Below are positions 8,401-14,648 of a stretch of 14,648 bases of DNA, piece after piece. This DNA comes from Fragilaria radians (lineage: Eukaryota; Bacillariophyta; Fragilariophyceae; Fragilariales; Fragilariaceae): contig CAAAJI010000177.1 in NCBI GenBank assembly GCA_900642245.1, forward strand, positions 115,016-129,663, in the 5' to 3' direction. A program made the position numbers and the translations under genes. Numbering within the stretch: the first letter of the stretch is position 1; each line of letters begins with the position of its first letter. The notes under the pieces are model-generated. The model was not told the DNA's origin and did no database searches. It saw only the letters and a list, made by a program, of their open reading frames with translations.

Positions 8401-10715
8401 AGAAGGAATTCGAACGAGTAGCCTGGCAACTGTCATGAGTAAATACACGAAATGAAGTAGAAGACGATGAGAAATGATTTACCTGTTGGACCTAGGACGA
8501 CGAATTTCTTTTCATTGAATCCAAATAATAATGATGGCAAAGTAAGGGGAACAACAGGCTCCAAATCCAAGAGATGAGAATCAGTGTCACTAGAAGGGAA
8601 CTCTATAGGACTGAGTATGGCCTTTGTTCTTGCTTCATGAAGCTTTCTCAACGTAGCATATTTCTCTCCTGAGTTTGCCTTACGAACCTGTGCTTTCCAC
8701 CCACTGATAGTGGCTATAGAGCCAAGGCCCTTCAAACGTGGCATGTTCTGCAGTTCCCTCCACGTCACATACTCTTGAGCCATACTGGATGTTGTGGTTT
8801 CCAAAAATTGTTGCGCATTGCAAATGCCAATATATTCCAGAAATCTTCTGGATGATGAGCTCAGAGCACCTAAAGTAGTATCAATATCATACCCATCATT
8901 TTTTTTAGAGTTTGTCGCTTCAAGCTGACTATATGTTCCATTTCGATCGTCACCTTCTTGCTTCACTTTTTTGCTAGGATGTTCAAACGCTGAAGAATGA
9001 ATGCCGTCATCTAATTCTGTGTGATTTCTAACGGCCGTTTCGTTAACGTTCCGTCTTTTCCGGAACAAGTAATTTGTTACTCCAGCTTTCGCCTTACGAA
9101 TTTGCGCTTTCCACCCGCTGATTGTTGCGATTGATCCTAGACCCTTAAGTCGAGGTAAATTTTCCGTTTCCCTCCAACTTACATATTCAAGTGCCATGCT
9201 TGATGTCTTCGTTTCCAAGAACTGTTGTGCATCGCAAATTCCAATAGATTCCAAAAATTTTCTGGATGAGGAACTTAGAGCATTTAAAGAAAATTCATTC
9301 TCGTCTTTAATACTCCTATGTGCATGGGAGGATTCCATTTCACCGGTAATTAAGGACTCGAAATCGCTCACCTGGGAGTGTTTGGGTGCAATTTCACTCT
9401 GTGCCCTTGTGTTTTCGTCAACGGCGTGACCGAAGTCCGAGAGATTGATACCACGATCACAATAAGACGACTCTAAGGAATTATTTGCCCCTTTATCTTT
9501 GGCATTATGAAGATTTGTGATTTCTTTAGCCTTTTTTGAATTCGCCTTTCGAATTTGTGCTTTCCAACCACTGATAGTCGCGATTGATCCCAGACCCTTC
9601 AGAGGTGGCATACTCTCTTTTTCCCTCCAGGATACATATTCAAGAGCTATGCTAGAAGTTTTTGATTCCAAGAGAATGTTAGCGTCATAAATGCCAATTG
9701 ATTCCAAAAATTTTCTTGAGGACGAGCTTAATGCATTCAAAGAACTTTCCCTTTCCTCTAGATTGTTCCCATGCACTTTTAGGGATTCAGGCTCACTTAA
9801 ATTTAGGGATTCAGGCTCACTTAAATTCAGGGATTCATTTAAATTATGATGATTAAAGTTTCCACTTTGGTCTTTAGCTCCTGAGATTAACTTGTCTTTA
9901 TTAATGGATTCCAAGTTTGTGAGTTGGTCGTCGCCTTGATCGGAAGTAGGTAATATGGGACTCGTTAGTGTCGTATCGCTAACTAATTTGGACATTGCGA
10001 TCATATCATGTTTATCTTTCAAACTTGCTTTTCGAATTTGTGCTTTCCATCCACTTATCGTGGCTATCGATCCAACTCCCTTTAGACGGGGCATATTTTC
10101 CTTTTCTCGCCAAGTTACATACTCAAGTGCCATACTAGACGTCTTTAACTGCAAAAATTGTTCTGCATCAAAAACGCCAATAGAATCCAAAAATTTCCTG
10201 GATGATAAGCTCAGGGCTTGCAAGGAACTTTTGCCTTCATCATTTTTGCTTATGTTGACATTGTGATATTTGGGTTGTATTGTTCTAAAGGAATTATTTT
10301 CTGCGATCTGGTGCTTTTCGCTTCCAACTTTTCCTGGTGAATTGACTTTCTTGTTGTCAATAATCTCCGATGCGGAGTGATGCAGTGTAACTTCATTAGA
10401 GTTCGTTTCTACATGGCTCGCTTCATCCTTATCGATTGATTCTTGAGGATTAATAATCAACTTATTTTTTTCTGAATTTACCTTACGAACTTGCGCTTTC
10501 CACCCACTAATGGTAGCGATTGATCCAGAGCCCTTAAGAGGCGGCAAATTTTTCAGTTCTCGCCAGGATACGTACTGAAGGGCTATATTAGATGTCTTGG
10601 ACTCCAAAAACTGCTGTGTATCGAAGATGCCAATGAATTCCAAAAAATTTCTGGATGATGAGCTCAGGGCACTCAACGAGCTATTCTTTGAGATCCCTAT
10701 CTCCTCTTCCGACAT
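5430..10715 (-). CDS. Giant protein with five 66-residue repeats and a C-terminal C2HC zinc finger
   Basis: I read this as one two-exon gene, 10715-8483 and 8422-5430, giving about 1741 residues. The ATG at 10715 has an in-frame TAG 18 bases upstream. Five modules occupy residues 14-79, 165-230, 326-391, 477-542 and 615-680. Their consensus is LxALSSSSRxFLExIGI, then TSSxALEYVSWRE, MPxLKGxGSIATISGW and KAQIRKA. The linkers are divergent. Basic clusters (FRKRRN near 551-556, PSKKVK at 580-585) look like nuclear localisation signals. Residues 735-1500 have no family I recognise and include a charged helix near 1280-1320. The finger is C1550-x2-C1553 ... H1579-x3-C1583, followed by a basic FNRLWKRL stretch; I recall this type in many uncharacterised diatom proteins. 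A nuclear DNA- or chromatin-linked role is inference. It could instead be two adjacent genes, but the second frame has no early ATG of its own. Confidence 0.75.
8423..8482 (-). other. Intron of the giant repeat/zinc-finger gene
   Basis: On the minus strand the donor GTAAAT starts at 8482 and the acceptor TTGCCAG ends at 8423, 60 bases. Joining splits a glycine codon (G/GC) and yields a smooth FVVLGPTGYSFEFLL stretch. Without splicing, the upstream frame ends 15 codons into the intron. The downstream frame would have to start at a TTG. A competing GACAG ends seven bases earlier (8430) and would shift the frame. Confidence 0.75.
8676..10676 (-). repeat. Five coding repeats of 198 bases (66 residues each)
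   Basis: Units lie at 10479-10676, 10026-10223, 9543-9740, 9090-9287 and 8676-8873, all in the same frame, with start-to-start distances of 151, 161, 151 and 138 codons. Units 3 and 4 agree at 56 of 66 residues. In the 18-codon stretch beginning GLGSIATISG their proteins are identical but seven codons differ synonymously. The duplications are therefore old and the protein has been held by selection. The linkers between units do not align convincingly. Confidence 0.92.
9781..9845 (-). repeat. 24-base tandem duplication inside linker 2
   Basis: Two copies (9781-9804 and 9805-9828) and a third truncated one (9829-9845) encode repeated ESLNLSEP octapeptides in the linker between modules 2 and 3. 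The copies differ at one base, so this is a recent in-frame expansion, probably by replication slippage. It explains why this linker (95 residues) is the longest. Confidence 0.9.
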
Positions 10716-11706
10716 AGCTGACTTTGAAGTGAGCTATATCAAGCGTTCGAAATCTTAGAGCGTCGGCCCTCAATTTTGGCCAGAGCTAATAATATTAAGG
10801 AAGTTAAGCTTTTGTCAAAGTTTGAGTGCAAATCGACATGTCAAGCATTAAGGTTAATTTCAATTTTTAATCCCCCTAATTTCGTTACCTCCTTATTCCG
10901 CCAATATGGCCTCTAAGGCAAAGGGTAGTAGAAATCTAATCGGCCTGCATTAAATTTCTCTAAAGCATCAAAGAAATTCTCACCACATTGCATCATATAC
11001 TTTAAATGTCAAATTGAAAGAAACAGAAAGGATTAACGAATAGAAAGGTTGATAAAGAGAAACAATTAGCTTAATCGATGCAATATTGTTCATACAGTCT
11101 TTTGCCATTTTTTGATGAAAAGAGCATTCTACTTTTGTAGCTTCAACAATAAGTGATTAATATGGTAACTTGCCCTTTGTACTTATAGTATCGGTGAAGA
11201 CGCTTTTTGTCTTACAATGTGATTATGTATATTTTTTGATTGATAATTGCTGAGAGTGAAGCATGGCCATATTTTTTACCTAACAATGTCTTAAAAATTG
11301 CTGTATATGATTATGATAAGATTATCAAAGCCAAGTATTTCACTGAGTCGAAAATCATATGTTAACAAACAAAAAAGCCTTTTTCCTCGTCAAGAATGAT
11401 GTTGTGATATCAGATTGATAACACGGATTCTCCACAACGCTTTCTCGCCTGACTCCTTTTGTGGAATAATTTGTAATGTTTTCATCACTTACTTATCAAG
11501 CAAGATTATACCAATAAAAAGTCTGAATATCTGTTAGGATCAAAGAGACAAAATGATTGCTTTTTACCAAAGTAAGTGCGTGCAGTGTAACAAGAGAACG
11601 CCATCAGCGGAGACGAGTATACTTGTGCTTCATCTTTGAAATGACGTAACTTTCTGTTTCCTCTTTTCATGTGTCTTCTGCTTCTCGATTGAAAAGATAA
11701 ATCACC
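10716..11706. other. Intergenic region upstream of the giant gene
   Basis: About 990 bases separate two minus-strand genes: the promoter side of the giant repeat gene and the 3' flank of the JmjC gene. No long frame, RNA gene or repeat is visible. A CCAAT string at 10902-10906 (ATTGG on the transcribed strand, about 190 bases before the start) and a TGACGTAA string at 11642-11649 resemble NF-Y and bZIP sites. Both are short enough to occur by chance, so neither is called. Confidence 0.55.
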
Positions 11707-13866
11707 TTAACCTTCTGCTGGCACAAGGTGAGGACTGGATTTTGCTTTCTTTGGGGGCTTGTTGCATACTTTACTATTTCTTGGTGCACGCTTGGATTGT
11801 GTTTGTAAATTCTTGGAAGTAATTACAGAGTATTCATACAATTGACTTTCCGGATACTTATCCTTTGACTTCGGTGATTCCCAAACTCCTCCGTCTCGGA
11901 ATAACTTGTTGCTATATAAATCAAACCATACATCCTCGCCACGCTTAAGACCACGAAAATGAACTCGACAATGATTATCAGCAAATTCTTTCACAGTTCC
12001 CACAAAACACTCCTCTTCCTCTTCGAGTTCACTTTGAGGACCTTGGCCATCCTTTCGACTAGGTAAAAGGCACAATACGTTGTCTTCCAGTTGCAACTTC
12101 TTGGGATCTAGTGGTTTTGCAAGGCGCCATTCTTCTTTGGCCGGTACACCGTTTTTCATTTTCTTTTTGGATTTAGCACCTTTGATGTCTTTTTTAAGTG
12201 ATAATCGCTTACTGCCATCAGATGGAAGTGGCTGGACAACTTCTATCCAAAACTCTTCATCTTTCGATTGGAAAACTGGCGCACGATTACTTTCCATATC
12301 CGTCGTTTGTGATACATCCTTAACAATGAGCTCTAAATTCTTTTGACCTTGCGCTAAAGTCCACTCACGATAGGTCGGTGTTGAATTTCCCAAACGTTTT
12401 AGAGATCGAATATCGCTCTCATATTTGTCTAAGATTTTGGCGAAGCGATCCACATCAATCCATACTGCATTTGGACGACACATACAAATCTTCGCTTCAC
12501 GTCCGATGGGAATCCACGCAGGAATTCCAAAGTTTGTGGCTTCCGCAACATTGAACCCCAAATTGACGCCAAAATGATACGAACCAGGGCAAGTCACGAT
12601 GGCATCTCCAGGACGCTGAATTTGAACCTCAAAAGGAATACCTGCTTTTTGCAATATAGTAGGAGAAAGCAAATTTTGTTTGTGTCGAAGATATTGGGAA
12701 CAATCGCGAGCCGCATGAGCAAAATGAGAATTTGCCAAGGATTCGAATCGACGAGTGTGTTCTGGAGGGATGGAATACCAATACTTTGGTGCACCTGCAT
12801 GCAAGTAATTGATTGACAATAAATTCATATCTTCTGTGTGACTACAGGTCAAGGATATTCGTAGTTAGAAGGAATGTGTTTCACAGTATGAAAGGAAAAT
12901 GCAAAACACTTACACACAAAAAACACTGCCCCACATGCCAAAGTATAAATAAGGAGTTGTGACACCTGGCATGGAAGTAGTACCAGTGTTGGCAGTCAGA
13001 AGCTGCAGACAATTGTCAAGATTTTCTAGAGACCAACCACTTGCTTCATTTCCGTCAAAGAAAGAACCCTCCATATCTGCTCCATAAATACTAGGTGGAG
13101 TAGTAGGTCCCAATCGTCTCCAAAACTGCTTCGCCAAATTATCGCAATAATGGTCATCTTGAAAACTTTCGTCGTTATTAGAATTGTTGTGCTTATTCCC
13201 TAATTGTTGATTTCGATACTTATCCGCTTTGTCCCGGAATTGTGATAACGTCATGGCCGGTGTGTCTAAAAGTGCAAACTCATAAACTCCTCCAATTCCG
13301 GATACATGTTGCTTAATGGGACTTTCTACCATCATATCACCCAGTTTAGTCCCCTCCTGCCACTGTCCAAAGTGAAGTATACAAACCAGTTAGTGTTAGT
13401 ACAAAGGATGAGAAAACATGGACCAGAGGTTTGCTTCTGGTTCATGCAAATGAAAGAGCAATGATTTTCTTCACTAAAACTGATTCAGTATACTTACCGC
13501 TGGTCCTCGTGCAGTCCTATCTTTACCAATTCCTGATTCATCCCACCAACCCAAGGGAAGTGTAATTTTCGCGATTCCATGTCTCCATTTCTTCGGTTTG
13601 GACTTTCTCGCCGCGTACTTTTCAGTAGCATGGTACTCAGATGACCCAGCCACATCACCGCGGTTAATAACATTGAGCTCCTCGCCCTTTTCCAGCAGTA
13701 CACCATTTATATATTCGGTAAAGGATTGGGTTCGTATTTCGACCAGAGTTGGCTTCACTGCCTTAGCTCGTCTTGGATGATCTGTGGATACTCCTCTCTG
13801 ATGACATAACAATGGCTCATCTTGTTTCGTTTGTTTTGAACCAGGATGACGACGTTGAGAAGTCAT
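11707..13866 (-). CDS. KDM4/JMJD2-type JmjN-JmjC histone lysine demethylase with Tudor-like domain
   Basis: Three exons, 13866-13498, 13362-12914 and 12841-11707, give 650 residues. The ATG at 13866 is the first after an in-frame TGA. The enzyme should remove methyl groups from histone H3 lysines (K9 and/or K36 in this family) using Fe(II), 2-oxoglutarate and oxygen in the nucleus. JmjN is at about 38-110 (PT...EYIN...HGIAKITLPLGWW) and JmjC at about 200-400. Iron ligands are H274, E276 and H362; 2-oxoglutarate contacts are N284, K292 and probably Y216. The KDM4 zinc site is C320, H326, C392, C394. From Y261 to C394 the spacing equals human KDM4A without gaps (offset 86). Residues 484-510 are Lys-rich (likely NLS). 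Residues 523-595 resemble a Tudor or chromo-barrel domain (CRVHFRGLKRGEDVWF). The PHD fingers of animal KDM4A-C are absent. Position 374 is Ala where KDM4A has Ser288. Confidence 0.93.
12842..12913 (-). other. Intron 2 of the JmjC demethylase gene
   Basis: On the minus strand the donor GTAAGT starts at 12913 and the acceptor CTGTAG ends at 12842, 72 bases, phase 2. The join makes GMWGSVFCV-HTEDM, the expected lead-in to the first iron-binding histidine, so the site is well supported. Confidence 0.93.
13363..13497 (-). other. Intron 1 of the JmjC demethylase gene
   Basis: Donor GTAAGT starts at 13497 and acceptor GGACAG ends at 13363, 135 bases, phase 0. The join reads ARGPA-WQEGTKLGD, which fits plant-like JmjN/JmjC proteins. 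A second CAG six bases on (tandem acceptor) would delete only Trp-Gln. Confidence 0.85.
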
Positions 13867-14648
13867 AACGTCGAAAACTATTGCAATGAAAATGAATATC
13901 GCTTTGTTCTGCCTTCATGGCCTTTCAAGTCTTGCAATTGCATACAAGTGCGAGTACGAGTATTTTTTCAGAATACGTATTTGAGTTATGACTAGAGACC
14001 CTCTTGCTCCCTTGGACTTGGTTTTAGCGATAACATACGCTCCGCTGACCACAATTTCAACAAAATTAATAATCTCTAATCCTCATCAAATTCGTTTTAT
14101 CCTTTCTTATTTTTGAATCCCAAGCTCTAAAATTCTTTTCCAACCAAATCAGGCCAATCGGCTTTAAGCTGTGCCTTATTTCATCAACTGATATTTTTGT
14201 ACTACCTATCATGTGATAAAAAAATTAGTTGGAAACAAAAAAACCTGTACTATGAATAGCATTCTTGAATTTGTGGGTATTTGGATTTCACTTTTTCAGC
14301 TCAATCTGCCAAAAAAGTACCATCGACAGTTTGGATTGAATCAGTTTTTCACACGTATATACATGATGTGGCATTGAAAATAGGTAGCAAATAGCTATAG
14401 CAAATGATGTTTTCAAAAACTATGTATTCACAATTGAGTTCCATAACTTGGAGATTTCATAAGGCACAATAAAGGTTGGAGCGAGAATGCTCAATAAGAC
14501 AATTCGAGCAATATCTACCTTTACAACAAGAATTGTTACCTTTGAATAGGGAATACTACATATGAAGAGATTCGTGATTTGAATTCAATAAAGGTTTAAA
14601 AAGGACATGGCTGCATGCGGTACTGCCTGCTCTACGGTAGACTTAAAA
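13867..14648. other. Upstream region of the JmjC gene, no gene seen
   Basis: These 782 bases are AT-rich with stops in all frames; only very short frames occur. The region should contain the 5' UTR and promoter of the demethylase gene. A CCAAT string lies at 14153-14157, about 290 bases before the start codon, without further support. No RNA gene or mobile element is apparent. Confidence 0.55.

Noticed and set aside
8429..8433. Two separate minus-strand genes meeting near 8430
   Set aside because: The downstream frame begins only at a TTG and the upstream frame ends inside an intron-like sequence; a 60-base GT-AG intron joins them in phase.
10740..10790. tRNA-like B-box string (GCGTTCGAAATCT)
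   Set aside because: No matching A box, acceptor stem or cloverleaf could be found around it.
11642..11649. TGACGTAA, resembling a bZIP/CRE site
   Set aside because: It lies next to the 3' end of the JmjC gene, about 900 bases from the nearest downstream start codon; an 8-base match alone is not evidence.
1..14648. CRISPR arrays, bacterial operons, phage or virus genes
   Set aside because: No regularly spaced direct repeats of that kind and no viral or bacterial gene families were seen; gene structure is eukaryotic throughout.

Overview
This is a eukaryotic nuclear window, most likely from a diatom or a close stramenopile relative. The main evidence is five protein-coding loci with compact spliced genes (six short GT-AG introns of 60 to 135 bases) in an AT-rich background. 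A C2HC zinc-finger module of a kind I recognise from diatom proteomes, and a plant/algal-type JmjC demethylase, point the same way. Nothing bacterial is visible: no operons, no Shine-Dalgarno pattern. The species cannot be named from the sequence.

Layout. Bases 1-519 (+) are the 3' part of a gene whose product ends in a four-cysteine, probably zinc-binding, module. After about 1.2 kb without a convincing gene, 1712-2655 (+) is a four-exon gene for a membrane-anchored cyclophilin-type peptidyl-prolyl isomerase. It converges on a single-exon minus-strand gene, 2812-3978, for a 388-residue S1-domain RNA-binding protein with an N-terminal signal sequence and an acidic tail. A 1.45 kb gap (3979-5429) holds a possible coding relic and three direct copies of a short palindromic motif.

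Bases 10715-5430 (-) are best read as ONE gene interrupted by a 60-base intron, encoding an unrecognised protein of about 1741 residues. Its N-terminal 680 residues carry five copies of a 66-residue module separated by variable linkers, and its C-terminal part carries the C2HC finger. This is the most novel object in the window. About 1 kb further on, 13866-11707 (-) is a three-exon gene for a 650-residue JmjN/JmjC histone lysine demethylase of the KDM4/JMJD2 type. All iron, 2-oxoglutarate and zinc ligands are present, and a Tudor-like reader follows near the C-terminus. The last 780 bases are its upstream region, with no recognisable gene.

Functional picture. The genes are not an operon. The demethylase, and by inference the giant repeat/zinc-finger protein, belong to the nucleus. 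The cyclophilin and S1 proteins carry N-terminal hydrophobic segments and probably act at or inside endomembranes or the plastid. Exon boundaries were set by joining reading frames at GT-AG sites so that conserved motifs run through; transcripts would be needed to prove them.
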